Assembly (NCBI RefSeq): GCF_000523235.1
Contig: NZ_CP006850.1
Coordinates: forward strand, 6,324,001 to 6,388,000
DNA length: 64,000 nucleotides
Direction: 5' to 3'
DNA from: Nocardia nova SH22a
GTDB lineage: Bacteria; Actinomycetota; Actinomycetes; Mycobacteriales; Mycobacteriaceae
Part shown: positions 17,467 through 26,239 of the stretch, one piece after another
How the letters are laid out: the number at the start of each line of letters is the position of its first letter
Position numbering within the stretch: the stretch's first letter is position 1
The notes under the pieces: model-generated
What the model was told of the DNA's origin: nothing
Database searches by the model: none
What the model saw: only the letters and a program-made list of their open reading frames with translations
Translations under genes and position numbers: made by a program

Positions 17467-17597
17467 CTCGGCCTTCCTCTCCCGGTTCCCGGCGTCCGTC
17501 GCGATGCCCATCGGCCCGATTCGCTGAATACCGAAGGCGTGAGCCAGCCCCTCCCGCCTGCCGCAAGGCCTGATCCATCTTCTTCAGGAGCGACCCT

Positions 17598-19376
17598 ATG
17601 ACGTCGAGTACCGACGCCGGTCCCACCCCCGAGTCCGTTCGCGCCGATCGTGAACGTCTCGCTCGTGAGCGCCGCGCCCGTCCTCGCCCGGAGGCCACCG
17701 GCACCCGTGAGCGCACCGGGAAGCCGGTCCGCCGCAAGTCCGAGGGCCAGTGGGCACTCGGCTACCGGGAGCCGTTGAACCCGAACGAACAGAGCAAGAA
17801 GGACGACAATCCGCTCAACGTCCGCGCGCGCATCGAGAACATCTACGCCAAGGGCGGATTCGACTCGATCGACAAGAGCGATCTGCGCGGCCGTTTCCGC
17901 TGGTGGGGCCTCTACACCCAGCGCGAGCAGGGCTACGACGGTACCTGGACGGGTGACGAGAACATCGACCTGCTCGAGGCCAAGTACTTCATGATGCGCA
18001 TCCGCTGCGACGGCGGCGCGCTCAATGTCGAGCAGCTCCGCACCCTCGGCCAGATCTCCACCGAGTTCGGCCGCGACACCGCGGACCTGTCCGATCGCGA
18101 GAACCTGCAGTACCACTGGATCGAGATCGAGAACGTCCCGGAGATCTGGCGGCGTATCGAGGGCGTCGGCCTGCAGACCACCGAGGCCTGCGGCGACTGC
18201 CCGCGCGTGGTGCTCGGCTCCCCGCTCGCCGGTGAATCGCTCAACGAAGTCATCGACGGCAGCTGGGCGGTCGAGGAGATCACCCGCCGCTACATCGGCA
18301 AGAAGGAGTACTCGAACCTTCCCCGCAAGTTCAAGACCGCGATCTCCGGCCAGCAGGACGTGGTCCACGAGATCAACGACGTGGCCTTCATCGGCGTCGA
18401 ACATCCCGAGCACGGCCCCGGCTTCGATCTGTGGGTCGGCGGCGGCCTGTCCACCAACCCGATGCTCGCTCAGCGCGTCGGCGCGTGGGTGCCACTCGAG
18501 GAGGTCCCCGATGTGTGGGAGGCGGTCGTCTCGCTGTTCCGCGATTACGGCTACCGCCGGTTGCGCACCAAGGCGCGGTTGAAGTTCCTGATCAAGGACT
18601 GGGGCGTCGAGAAATTCCGGGAAGTTCTCGAAGAGAAGTACCTGCAGCGCAAGCTGATCGACGGCCCGGCGCCGGACAAACCCACCCGCCCCATCGACCA
18701 CGTGGGCGTGCAGAAGCTGCGCAACGGGCTAAACGCGATCGGCTTCTCCCCCATCGCGGGCCGCGTCTCGGGCACGATCCTGACCAAGGTCGCCGACGCG
18801 GTGGAGCGCATCGGCGCCGACCGGATCCGGTTCACCCCGTACCAGAAGCTCGTGGTGCTCGACGTTCCCGACGACAAGGTCGAGGAACTGATCACCGAGC
18901 TGGAACCGCTGGGACTGCAGGCCCGCCCGTCGGCCTGGCGGCGGAACCTGCTGGCCTGCAGTGGTATCGAGTTCTGCAAGCTGTCGTTCGTGGAGACCCG
19001 CAAGCGTTCGCAGGTGCTCGCTCCCGAACTCGATCAGCGGCTGGCCGATATCAACGCGCAGCTCGATGTGCCGGTCACCATCAACATCAACGGCTGCCCC
19101 AACTCCTGCGGCCGCTCGCAGATCGCCGACATCGGCTTCAAGGGCCAGCTGGTCGACGACGGCGACGGGAATCAGGTCGAGGGCTACCAGGTTCATCTGG
19201 GTGGCACCCTCGGGCTCGATGCCGCCTTCGGCCGAAAACTGCGCCAGCACAAGGTCACCAGCACCGAGCTCGGCGACTACATCGAGCGCGTCGTGCGCAA
19301 TTTCGTGAAGAACCGCGATGAGGGCGAGCGGTTCGCGCAATGGGCTGTCCGCGCCGACGAAGCCGACCTTCGGTAA
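17598..19376 (+). CDS. sirA: Ferredoxin-dependent sulfite reductase SirA
   Basis: 592-residue siroheme/4Fe-4S sulfite reductase that reduces sulfite to sulfide with ferredoxin. Cluster and siroheme ligands are visible as ACSGIEFCKLSF (C-x5-C) and NGCPNSCGRSQIADIG (CxxxC). The two-repeat architecture shows RWWGLYTQREQGYDG and ACGDCPR in the first half; the equivalent Tyr and Cys are crosslinked in M. tuberculosis NirA/SirA. ATG 17598 has AGGAGCGACCCT upstream. First enzyme gene of sirA-cysH-cysD-cysN-chelatase. Nitrite reductase activity is the alternative in older annotation, but the context points to sulfite. Confidence 0.95.
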   Translation: MTSSTDAGPTPESVRADRERLARERRARPRPEATGTRERTGKPVRRKSEGQWALGYREPLNPNEQSKKDDNPLNVRARIENIYAKGGFDSIDKSDLRGRFRWWGLYTQREQGYDGTWTGDENIDLLEAKYFMMRIRCDGGALNVEQLRTLGQISTEFGRDTADLSDRENLQYHWIEIENVPEIWRRIEGVGLQTTEACGDCPRVVLGSPLAGESLNEVIDGSWAVEEITRRYIGKKEYSNLPRKFKTAISGQQDVVHEINDVAFIGVEHPEHGPGFDLWVGGGLSTNPMLAQRVGAWVPLEEVPDVWEAVVSLFRDYGYRRLRTKARLKFLIKDWGVEKFREVLEEKYLQRKLIDGPAPDKPTRPIDHVGVQKLRNGLNAIGFSPIAGRVSGTILTKVADAVERIGADRIRFTPYQKLVVLDVPDDKVEELITELEPLGLQARPSAWRRNLLACSGIEFCKLSFVETRKRSQVLAPELDQRLADINAQLDVPVTININGCPNSCGRSQIADIGFKGQLVDDGDGNQVEGYQVHLGGTLGLDAAFGRKLRQHKVTSTELGDYIERVVRNFVKNRDEGERFAQWAVRADEADLR

Positions 19377-19391
19377 CGGGAGATATCAGTT

Positions 19392-20108
19392 ATGGCAACC
19401 ACTTTGGACAAGCTGAGCGAATCCGAGCTGCGCAAGATCGCCGAAGACGGTGCGGCACAACTCGGTCCGGACGCCTCGGCGACCGAGCTGCTGCAGTGGA
19501 CCGAGGACACCTTCGGCACCAACTACATCGTCGCCTCGAACATGCAGGACGCGGTCCTGGTGCAGCTGGCCGCGCAGACCCGGCCCGGCGTCGACATCCT
19601 GTTCCTGGACACCGGCTACCACTTCGCCGAGACCATCGGCACCCGGGACGCGGTCGAGACGGTCTACGGCGTGAACATCGTGAATGTGCAGCCCGAACAC
19701 ACTGTCGCCGAACAGGATCAGCTGCTGGGCAAGGATCTGTTCGCCCGCGATGCCGCTGAATGCTGCCGCCTGCGCAAAGTGGTCCCGCTGAAGAAGTCGC
19801 TGACCCCTTACAACGCCTGGGTGACCGGCATCCGGCGTGTGGAGGCCCCGACCCGGGCCAACGCCCCCCTGATCTCCTTCGACGAGGGCTTCGGCCTGGT
19901 GAAGATCAATCCGATCGCCGCCTGGTCCGACGACGAGATGGCCGCCTATATCGAGGAACACGGCATTCTCGTCAATCCTCTTGTCGAGGAGGGCTATCCG
20001 TCCATCGGTTGCGCTCCGTGCACACGGAAGCCGGAACCGGGATCCGATCCGCGAAGCGGCCGCTGGGCCGGCCTCGCCAAGACCGAATGCGGGTTACACG
20101 CCTCATGA
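19392..20108 (+). CDS. cysH: Adenylyl-sulfate (APS) reductase CysH
   Basis: 238 residues. Reduces adenylyl sulfate to sulfite using thioredoxin. The ECCRLRK and GCAPCTRKPEPG motifs (CC...CxxC) are the 4Fe-4S ligands that distinguish APS reductases from PAPS reductases, and the C-terminal KTECGLH holds the catalytic cysteine. The PP-loop-type fold appears at IVASNMQDAVLV and FLDTGYHFAET. It starts 16 bp after sirA and overlaps cysD by 4 bp. APS specificity fits the absence of an APS kinase domain on the downstream CysN. Confidence 0.95.
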   Translation: MATTLDKLSESELRKIAEDGAAQLGPDASATELLQWTEDTFGTNYIVASNMQDAVLVQLAAQTRPGVDILFLDTGYHFAETIGTRDAVETVYGVNIVNVQPEHTVAEQDQLLGKDLFARDAAECCRLRKVVPLKKSLTPYNAWVTGIRRVEAPTRANAPLISFDEGFGLVKINPIAAWSDDEMAAYIEEHGILVNPLVEEGYPSIGCAPCTRKPEPGSDPRSGRWAGLAKTECGLHAS

Positions 20109-21019
20109 CTCTCACCGCGACAGATACACAATTCGATACCCTTGCCGCCCTCGAGAGCGAAGCCATCCACATCTTCCGCGAGGTGGCAGGCGAATTCGAG
20201 CGCCCGGTGATCCTGTTCTCCGGTGGTAAGGACTCCACGGTCCTGCTGCATCTGGCGCTCAAGGCCTTCTGGCCCGCGCCGCTGCCGTTCTCGCTGCTGC
20301 ATGTGGACACCGGTCACAACCTCGACGAGGTGCTCGCCTTCCGCGATCACGTGGTCGAGAAGTACGGGCTGCGGCTGCACGTCGCCAGCGTCGAGGAGTA
20401 CCTCGCCGACGGCCGCCTCGCCGAGCGCCCGGACGGTATCCGCAATCCGCTGCAGACCGTGCCGCTGCTGGACGCCATCACCGAGAACCGCTTCGACGCG
20501 GTCTTCGGCGGTGGCCGCCGCGACGAGGAGCGTTCGCGCGCCAAGGAGCGCATCTTCTCGCTGCGCGACGCGTTCGGCCGCTGGGATCCGAAGCGGCAGC
20601 GCCCGGAGCTGTGGAACCTCTACAACGGCAAGCATGCTCCCGGTGAGCACGTGCGGGTGTTCCCGCTGAGCAACTGGACCGAACTCGACATCTGGCGCTA
20701 CATCGCCCGCGAGAACGTCGAGCTGGCCACCATCTACTACGCCCACGAACGCCCGGTCTACCAGCGCGACGGCATGTGGATGACCCCCGGCTCGTGGGGC
20801 GGCCCCCGCGATGACGAGGAGCTGGTGGTCAAGTCGGTGCGCTACCGCACCGTCGGTGACGGATCCACCACCGGCGCAATTCTTTCCGATGCCGCGACCA
20901 ACGACGACATCCTCGCCGAGGTCGCCGCGTCCCGGCTCACCGAACGTGGCGCGACCCGTGGCGACGACCGCGTCTCCGAGGCCGCCATGGAAGATCGCAA
21001 GCGAGAGGGTTATTTCTGA
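20105..21019 (+). CDS. cysD: Sulfate adenylyltransferase subunit 2 CysD
   Basis: 304 residues from ATG 20105, overlapping cysH by 4 bp (ATGA). CysD is the ATP sulfurylase catalytic subunit making APS from sulfate and ATP. It has the PP-loop SGGKDSTVLLHLA, LLHVDTGHNLDEVLAFRD, and the family motif FGGGRRDEERSRAKERIFSLRD; HAPGEHVRVFPLSNWTELDIWRYI follows. It shares one base with the start of cysN, its GTPase partner. Confidence 0.96.
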   Translation: MTLTATDTQFDTLAALESEAIHIFREVAGEFERPVILFSGGKDSTVLLHLALKAFWPAPLPFSLLHVDTGHNLDEVLAFRDHVVEKYGLRLHVASVEEYLADGRLAERPDGIRNPLQTVPLLDAITENRFDAVFGGGRRDEERSRAKERIFSLRDAFGRWDPKRQRPELWNLYNGKHAPGEHVRVFPLSNWTELDIWRYIARENVELATIYYAHERPVYQRDGMWMTPGSWGGPRDDEELVVKSVRYRTVGDGSTTGAILSDAATNDDILAEVAASRLTERGATRGDDRVSEAAMEDRKREGYF

Positions 21020-22308
21020 TGTCCGACCTACTGAGACTGGCCACCGCCGGCAGTGTCGACGACGGCAAGTCCACACTGGTCGGACGCCTGCTCTACGACA
21101 CGAAATCGGTCCTGGCCGACCAGATCGACGCCGTCACCCGCGCCTCGGTCGACAAGGGCCTGGCGACGCCGGATCTGTCGCTGCTGGTCGACGGCCTGCG
21201 CGCGGAGCGGGAACAGGGCATCACGATCGACGTGGCGTACCGCTACTTCGCGACGCCGCAGCGCTCCTTCGTGCTCGCCGATACGCCGGGACACGTGCAG
21301 TACACCCGTAACACGGTCTCCGGCGCCTCGACCGCGCAGCTGGTGATCCTGCTCGTGGACGCCCGCAAGGGTGTCATCGAGCAGACCCGCCGCCATGCCG
21401 CGGTGATGGCACTGCTCGGCGTGCCGAAGCTGGTGCTCGCGGTGAACAAGATCGATCTGGTGGACGACGCGGAAGCCGTGTTCGAGCAGATCGTCGCCGA
21501 ATTCACCGAGCTGACAACGAAACTCGGCTGGGCGGCCGAGGACGTCGTGGAGATTCCGGTCTCGGCGCTGCACGGCGACAATATCGCCTCACGCTCGGAG
21601 AAGACCCCGTATTACGACGGCCCCTCGCTGATCGAGCATCTCGAATCGGTGCCGGTGGACGCCGACAGCACCGGCCGCCATCAGGTCGGGCTGCGCTTCC
21701 CGGTCCAGTACGTGATCCGGCCGCGCACCGCCGAGTACCCGGACTACCGCGGTTACGCGGGCCAGGTCGCGGCCGGTGTGGTGGCCAAGGGCGACGAGGT
21801 CGTGGTGCTGCCCTCGGGTATCCGCACCACGGTCGAGCGGATCGATACCGCCGATGGTGAGCTGCCGTCCGCGCAGCCCGGCCGCAGTGTGACGCTGCTG
21901 CTCGCCGACGAGGTCGACATCTCGCGTGGCGACACCATCGTCGCGGCCGCCGACGCGCCGGAACCGATCGATTCCTTCGACGCCACCGTGTGCTGGCTCG
22001 GCGACAAGCCGCTGCGTCCGGGAGCGCGCCTGCTGCTCAAGCACGGCACCCGCACCACCCAGGCGATCGTGGGCTCCTTGATCGAGCGGTTCGACGAGCA
22101 GAATCTGGCCGCCGATCCGAATCCGGAATCGCTGGCGCTCAACGATATCGGCCGGATCGCGGTGCGGGTGGCCGAGCCGATCGCGGCCGACGACTATCGG
22201 GTCAACCGCTACACCGGCAGCTTCCTGCTGATCGACCCCGCGGGCGGGAACACCCTGGCCGCCGGTCTGGTCGGTGATGTGCTGACCTCGGTCGAGGTCG
22301 GTAGCTGA
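21019..22308 (+). CDS. cysN: Sulfate adenylyltransferase subunit 1 CysN (GTPase, no CysC domain)
   Basis: 429 residues. EF-Tu-like GTPase that drives APS synthesis by CysD. Motifs: P-loop GSVDDGKST near residue 11, the DTPGHVQYTRN G3 region and NKID for G4, then two beta-barrel domains. The protein ends after domain 3 (FLLIDPAGGNTLAAG); the C-terminal APS kinase (CysC) seen in mycobacterial CysNC fusions is absent. This fits direct APS reduction by CysH. Any PAPS needed for sulfation would require a kinase elsewhere in the genome. Confidence 0.95.
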   Translation: MSDLLRLATAGSVDDGKSTLVGRLLYDTKSVLADQIDAVTRASVDKGLATPDLSLLVDGLRAEREQGITIDVAYRYFATPQRSFVLADTPGHVQYTRNTVSGASTAQLVILLVDARKGVIEQTRRHAAVMALLGVPKLVLAVNKIDLVDDAEAVFEQIVAEFTELTTKLGWAAEDVVEIPVSALHGDNIASRSEKTPYYDGPSLIEHLESVPVDADSTGRHQVGLRFPVQYVIRPRTAEYPDYRGYAGQVAAGVVAKGDEVVVLPSGIRTTVERIDTADGELPSAQPGRSVTLLLADEVDISRGDTIVAAADAPEPIDSFDATVCWLGDKPLRPGARLLLKHGTRTTQAIVGSLIERFDEQNLAADPNPESLALNDIGRIAVRVAEPIAADDYRVNRYTGSFLLIDPAGGNTLAAGLVGDVLTSVEVGS

Positions 22309-22309
22309 G

Positions 22310-23143
22310 ATGAGTTCCGGGGCTGTCGCGCGTGGTGAGCGGACACCGTTCACCACGCGCGCTCTGCCCGCCGGCACGCCGACGGCGCGGCTGCACCGGA
22401 TCGGCGCCGTCCGACGACCGGCGTTCATCGCGGTCGCGCACGGCAGTCGCGATCCGCGCTCGGCCGCGACCATGTCCGCGGTGGTCGCCGATATCGCGCG
22501 ACGGCGGCCGGATCTCGATGTGCGCCTGGCCTTCCTGGATCTGAACACGCCGTCGGTGGATCAGGTCGTCGATGCGGTTGCCGCACAGGGACATACCGAG
22601 GCGATCGTGGTTCCGCTACTGCTGGGCAGCGCCTTTCACGCGCGCGTGGATCTGCCCGGCATCCTGGCCGCCGCGGGGTCGCGGCATCCGCTGCTGCGCC
22701 TCACGCAGGCGGATGTGCTCGGTACCGATGATCGGCTGGTGACGGCACTGCGCGAGCGGGTGTCGAGTGCGGGGGCCGATCCCGCCGATGCCGGGGTGGG
22801 TATCGCGGTCGCGGCGGTGGGGTCGTCGTCCCCGTCCGCCAATGCGACCACCACGCGCGTCGCGTCCGCGCTGGCCGAGGGCACCCGCTGGCAGACCGCG
22901 ACCTGCTTCGCGACCACGGAACCGGCACTGCCGCAAGCGATATCGGAGCTTCGAAGGCGCGGCGCCCGGCGGGTGATCCTCGCACCGTGGTTCCTCGCCC
23001 CGGGCCTGCTGACCGATCGCCTGGCGGCAATCGACCCTGCGCTGCCGCATGCGCCCACTATCGGCGCCCACCCACTGCTCGGCGAGGTCGCCCTCGACCG
23101 GTACGACTCGGCCGACCGGGAGCAGCTGGAACTGTCCGCGTAG
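22310..23143 (+). CDS. CbiX/SirB-type sirohydrochlorin chelatase
   Basis: 277 residues starting 1 bp after cysN. Two CbiX-like halves are visible: FIAVAHGSRDPRSAATMSAVV with the metal-binding histidine and VPLLLGSAFHARVDLPGIL in the first, and VILAPWFLAPGLLTDRLA in the second. In assimilatory sulfur operons this protein probably inserts iron into sirohydrochlorin to make the siroheme used by SirA; cobalt insertion for cobalamin is the alternative. It corresponds in position to M. tuberculosis Rv2393. The N-terminal 35 residues are not conserved-looking. Last gene of the operon, ending 13 bp from the convergent GlxA-type gene. Confidence 0.85.
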   Translation: MSSGAVARGERTPFTTRALPAGTPTARLHRIGAVRRPAFIAVAHGSRDPRSAATMSAVVADIARRRPDLDVRLAFLDLNTPSVDQVVDAVAAQGHTEAIVVPLLLGSAFHARVDLPGILAAAGSRHPLLRLTQADVLGTDDRLVTALRERVSSAGADPADAGVGIAVAAVGSSSPSANATTTRVASALAEGTRWQTATCFATTEPALPQAISELRRRGARRVILAPWFLAPGLLTDRLAAIDPALPHAPTIGAHPLLGEVALDRYDSADREQLELSA

Positions 23144-23156
23144 TCAAGCGACGCCA

Positions 23157-24155
23157 TCACGCGGTTGCCCGGCCGATCCGAAACCTGGCGCGGTACTCCG
23201 CGGGCGTGGTGTCGAGTTGGCGGCGGAAGGCCCGGGTGAGGGTGTCGGTGGTGTTGAAACCGCAAATGGTGGCGACACGGGCGAGGGTGTCGTCGGTGGT
23301 TTCCAGACGGTTGCGGGCCACCTCCACGCGGGCGGATTCGAGGTAGGCCGCAGGAGTTGTGCCCAGTTCCTGCTTGAAGATTCGAGTGAGCTGACGTTCG
23401 CTGACACAGGCACGAGCCGCGATGTCGGCGACCGCGAGCGGCCCCGCGAGGTTACGGCTGATGTAGTGGCGGATCTCCTCGGTGCGCCGGGTGGGCGAGG
23501 CGATATCCATCCGGATGCTGAATTGGCTCTGGCCGCTCGGTCTCTTGAGGTAGACCACGAGCTGACGAGCGACGCCCAGGGCGACCGCTTCGCCGTGGTC
23601 GTCCGCCAGCAGAGCCAGCGCCAGATCGATGCAGGCGCTCAAACCCGCTCCGGTCCAGATACTTTCGTCTCGGATGAAGATCGGGTCGGCATCCACGATG
23701 ACCGCCGGATGTTCCGCGGCGAGCTGGCCGGCGGTCGACCAGTGGGTGGTGGCGCGCTTGCCGTCCAGAAGCCCTGCGGCGGCGAGGATATGAGCGCCCA
23801 CACAGACCGATGCGACTCGCCTGCTCCGGGCCGCGAGCGTCCGAACCTGGTGTACCACAGCGGGGTCCGCGACAGCGCGTATCTCTCCTCGCTCGTCCGG
23901 CTCTACGGCGCCGGGCACGATCAAGGTGTCGATCTGCCGGGTGGACAGTTCGCCGAAGGTGATGTCCGGCAGCACCCGGACGCCCGCGGAGGTGGTGACC
24001 GGATCCAGCGATCGCGCGGCCAGTACGACCTGGTAACCGGTCGGTTCGGACATTTCACGCTGAGCGAGGGAGAAGACCTCGGGCGGACCGGTGACATCCA
24101 GCAGGTCGACCCGATCGAACAGGACGATAGCGACCAGTCGCTGAACGCGGGCCAT
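23157..24155 (-). CDS. GlxA family AraC-type transcriptional regulator
   Basis: 332 residues from ATG 24155 with AGGAGGAG at ideal spacing. The N-terminal DJ-1/PfpI-like domain (VAIVLFDRVDLLDVTGPPEVFSLA, then VASVCVGAHILAAAGLLDGKRATTHW, the Cys in the nucleophile-elbow position) is followed by an AraC DNA-binding domain (VADIAARACVSERQLTRIFKQELGTTPAAYLESARV and the second helix set). It is divergent from an isochorismatase-like gene, a frequent pairing, and probably controls it. The open frame continues 44 codons upstream without support. Confidence 0.9.
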   Translation of the reverse strand: MARVQRLVAIVLFDRVDLLDVTGPPEVFSLAQREMSEPTGYQVVLAARSLDPVTTSAGVRVLPDITFGELSTRQIDTLIVPGAVEPDERGEIRAVADPAVVHQVRTLAARSRRVASVCVGAHILAAAGLLDGKRATTHWSTAGQLAAEHPAVIVDADPIFIRDESIWTGAGLSACIDLALALLADDHGEAVALGVARQLVVYLKRPSGQSQFSIRMDIASPTRRTEEIRHYISRNLAGPLAVADIAARACVSERQLTRIFKQELGTTPAAYLESARVEVARNRLETTDDTLARVATICGFNTTDTLTRAFRRQLDTTPAEYRARFRIGRATA

Positions 24156-24277
24156 GGCACTCCTCCTTCGATGTCCGGATCTGCATGCTACATGACATTG
24201 CCGACATGGCCATCGACTCATACCGTTGGACTCGTCAGCCACCATCGGGTGGCGCAGACTCACCGGAAGGCAGCTCG

Positions 24278-24865
24278 ATGTCCACAACCCTGCGCGATCT
24301 CAACGGCCTCGATCGGACTCCGGCGGCGTTGGCCGACGCGACCTTGATCCTGATCGATTACCAGAACACCTACACCAGCGGCGTGATGGAATTGACCGGG
24401 TGGGAGTCCGCACTCGACTCCGCCGCCGAGCTACTCCACCGGGCACGCGCAGCCGGCTCACCGATCATCCATGTCGTTCACGACGGCGGTGCGGGCTCAC
24501 CCTACGACATCGACGCGGAGATCGGGCAGATCCATCCGAAGGTCGCGCCGATCGCCGGTGAGGAGATCGTCGTGAAGCAGGCCCCGGGCGCGTTCATCGG
24601 CACCGATCTGGGCGAAAAGGTCGATGCCGCAGGCAATTCCGCGGTCGTTCTGATCGGTTTCATGACTCACATGTGCGTAGCGTTCACAGCCGAGGGAGCC
24701 TTTCTCCGCGGCAATGCGCCGACCGTGGTCGCGGACGCTTGTGCGACGCGGCCGCTGCAGTCGACGGTGGCGCCGGTGACAGCAGAGCAGCTTCATCATT
24801 CCGCCCTCGCTCAGATCAGCGATCTGTACGGCGTCGTCGTCGCATCGCCGGACGATCTGAAATAA
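24278..24865 (+). CDS. Isochorismatase-like cysteine hydrolase
   Basis: 195 residues from ATG 24278, with GGAAGG upstream. The catalytic triad of the family is visible: Asp in LILIDYQNTY, Lys in VVKQAPGAF and Cys in GFMTHMCVAFTAEGA. Members include isochorismatases, nicotinamidases and various amidases; the short size and lack of a carrier domain favour a small-molecule amidase. The divergent GlxA-type gene probably regulates it. Substrate unknown. Confidence 0.85.
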   Translation: MSTTLRDLNGLDRTPAALADATLILIDYQNTYTSGVMELTGWESALDSAAELLHRARAAGSPIIHVVHDGGAGSPYDIDAEIGQIHPKVAPIAGEEIVVKQAPGAFIGTDLGEKVDAAGNSAVVLIGFMTHMCVAFTAEGAFLRGNAPTVVADACATRPLQSTVAPVTAEQLHHSALAQISDLYGVVVASPDDLK

Positions 24866-24875
24866 ACCAGACCGC

Positions 24876-25694
24876 TCAGCTGGAGCGGCTCCTGAACCAG
24901 CGTTCCAGGACCAGGGCGGCGCCGTCGTCGTCGATATCGGCGGTGATCTCGTCCGCTACCTCGCGGGCGACCGGGACCGCATTGCCCATCGCAACGGAAT
25001 GTCCTGCCCAGGTGAGCATTTCGACATCGTTGTAGCCGTCGCCGATGGCGAGGGTGTCTTCGAGCGGGATGTCGAGTGCGCACCGGAGTTGTTCCAGCGC
25101 CCAGCCTTTGGACACCCCCGCCTTCGAGGCGACCAGCCAGGGTTCGTCCTCACCGTGCACCCACCCGGCCCCCGGCAGATCGAGATCGCCCACGACTTCG
25201 ATCATTTCGTCCAGACTTCCGCCCGGCCACCAGCCGTTGAGCCGGGTGGTGGGTTCCACGCTCAGCTCCGCGTCGTCCACCACGAGGAATTCGCCCAGCC
25301 GGAAGCTACCGGGATAGTAGCCGGTGGCCCAGGTCCCCACCCCGACCTTCTCGACCGACAGCACCACGTCGGGCAGCACGGAACGCAGCTGCGCCACTGC
25401 GGGTTCCGGGTCGAAGGTGTGTACCGCGAGCGGCTTCCAATTCGAAATATCCACGTGCACGGCGCCGTTCGAGCACAGTGCCTGGCCCTTCTCCAGCCCC
25501 AGTTCCGCCATCACCAGCCGGGTCGCCAGCAAGGTGCGTCCGGTTGTGATCACCACATGCGCTCCGGCGTCGACCGCTGCTAGCACCGCGGCGCGCACCC
25601 GCGGGCTCATGGGCGCACCCGCCTGCAGGATCGTCCCGTCGACATCGAGGGCAATCAGTTGCGGCCTGTTCACCGCACCATTGTCTCCGATCAT
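24876..25694 (-). CDS. HAD superfamily (Cof-type, IIB) phosphatase
   Basis: 272 residues. HAD motif I is LIALDVDGTIL, motif II ITTGRT, a conserved Lys lies in ASKAGVSKGWAL, and motif III/IV IGDGYNDVEMLTWAGHSVAMGNA, the Cof/YbiV layout with a C2 cap. Substrates are usually sugar phosphates or nucleotides and cannot be specified. ATG 25694 has no good ribosome binding site; GTG 25673 (VNRPQ), with GGAGA upstream, may be the true start. Convergent with the isochorismatase-like gene, 10 bp apart. Confidence 0.87.
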   Translation of the reverse strand: MIGDNGAVNRPQLIALDVDGTILQAGAPMSPRVRAAVLAAVDAGAHVVITTGRTLLATRLVMAELGLEKGQALCSNGAVHVDISNWKPLAVHTFDPEPAVAQLRSVLPDVVLSVEKVGVGTWATGYYPGSFRLGEFLVVDDAELSVEPTTRLNGWWPGGSLDEMIEVVGDLDLPGAGWVHGEDEPWLVASKAGVSKGWALEQLRCALDIPLEDTLAIGDGYNDVEMLTWAGHSVAMGNAVPVAREVADEITADIDDDGAALVLERWFRSRSS

Positions 25695-25795
25695 GCAGTC
25701 GCGCTTACATCGCGATCGGCATTACCGGACGGTACGCTCCGTGGATACCCACCCGCCGTCGCCGCGGGCGAGCTCCGTCACCGAATACGGCCGCT

Positions 25796-25951
25796 TCACT
25801 GCCCGTCGGCGCCACGGCAGAAGTTCTCGGCCGGTTCGCGTCGAATCGCCTCGGGAGCAACGACTTCGAGCCGATTGCCGAATCCGGCGAGTTGTTCGTA
25901 GAGGGCCCGGGGCAGGTGGGCGGCGACGCGACTGCTGGCACACGGCGCCAC
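25796..25951 (-). pseudogene. C-terminal remnant of a WYL-type regulator
   Basis: About 52 codons read VAAHLPRALYEQLAGFGNRL then EVVAPEAIRREPAENF and a TGA stop at 25796. This resembles the C-terminal tail of WYL-domain (YafY-like) regulators, where a helix and an EVLxPExLR-type strand close the protein. An in-frame TAG lies just upstream (about 25956), and no helix-turn-helix part precedes it, so the gene is truncated. Confidence 0.4.
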
Positions 25952-25989
25952 GGAGTACTAACGCGGTGAGGGCTTCGTCACCCGCGTCA

Positions 25990-26070
25990 GTGGTCGATCC
26001 GCTCGGCAATGTGCTCGGCATCATCGGGAACCAGCACTATCTGGATCCGCTCGCGAACCGGAAGGCTTGA
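25990..26070 (+). pseudogene. C-terminal remnant of a VOC/glyoxalase-like protein
   Basis: The frame VVDPLGNVLGIIGNQHYLD ends in PLANRKA and a TGA at 26070. The D-P-x-GN-x-LGI-x-x-N-x-x-Y/F pattern is the closing strand of vicinal-oxygen-chelate (glyoxalase-fold) proteins. No upstream part of such a protein is open in this frame. A second, diverged copy of the same 3' end follows at 26149-26209. Confidence 0.4.
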
Positions 26071-26209
26071 CCGTCGGACCTTCCACGGCACAGCGCTCCC
26101 AGCTGATCGCGCAGAACCGGGACGACGGCGGTGTGGACGTTCGACAGTTTGCTCGGCATCACGTGTACCAGCACTATCTCGATATGCTCGCGGACCGGAC
26201 GGCTTGACC
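26011..26209 (+). repeat. Diverged 61-62 bp direct repeat of a VOC-type gene 3' end
   Basis: Copy 1 is 26011-26072 and copy 2 is 26149-26209. Both contain TGCTCGGCATC, ACCAGCACTATCT, a CTCGCG-ACCGGA segment and GGCTTGACC. Copy 2 is one base shorter between GGCATC and ACCAGC, so its reading frame is shifted relative to copy 1. A shorter repeat of TGACCTGC-GAACTCAG follows at about 26204-26243, the second unit covering the stop of the Hsp70-like gene. Confidence 0.6.
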
Positions 26210-26239
26210 TGCGGAACTCAGCGGCCTGACCTGCAGAAC

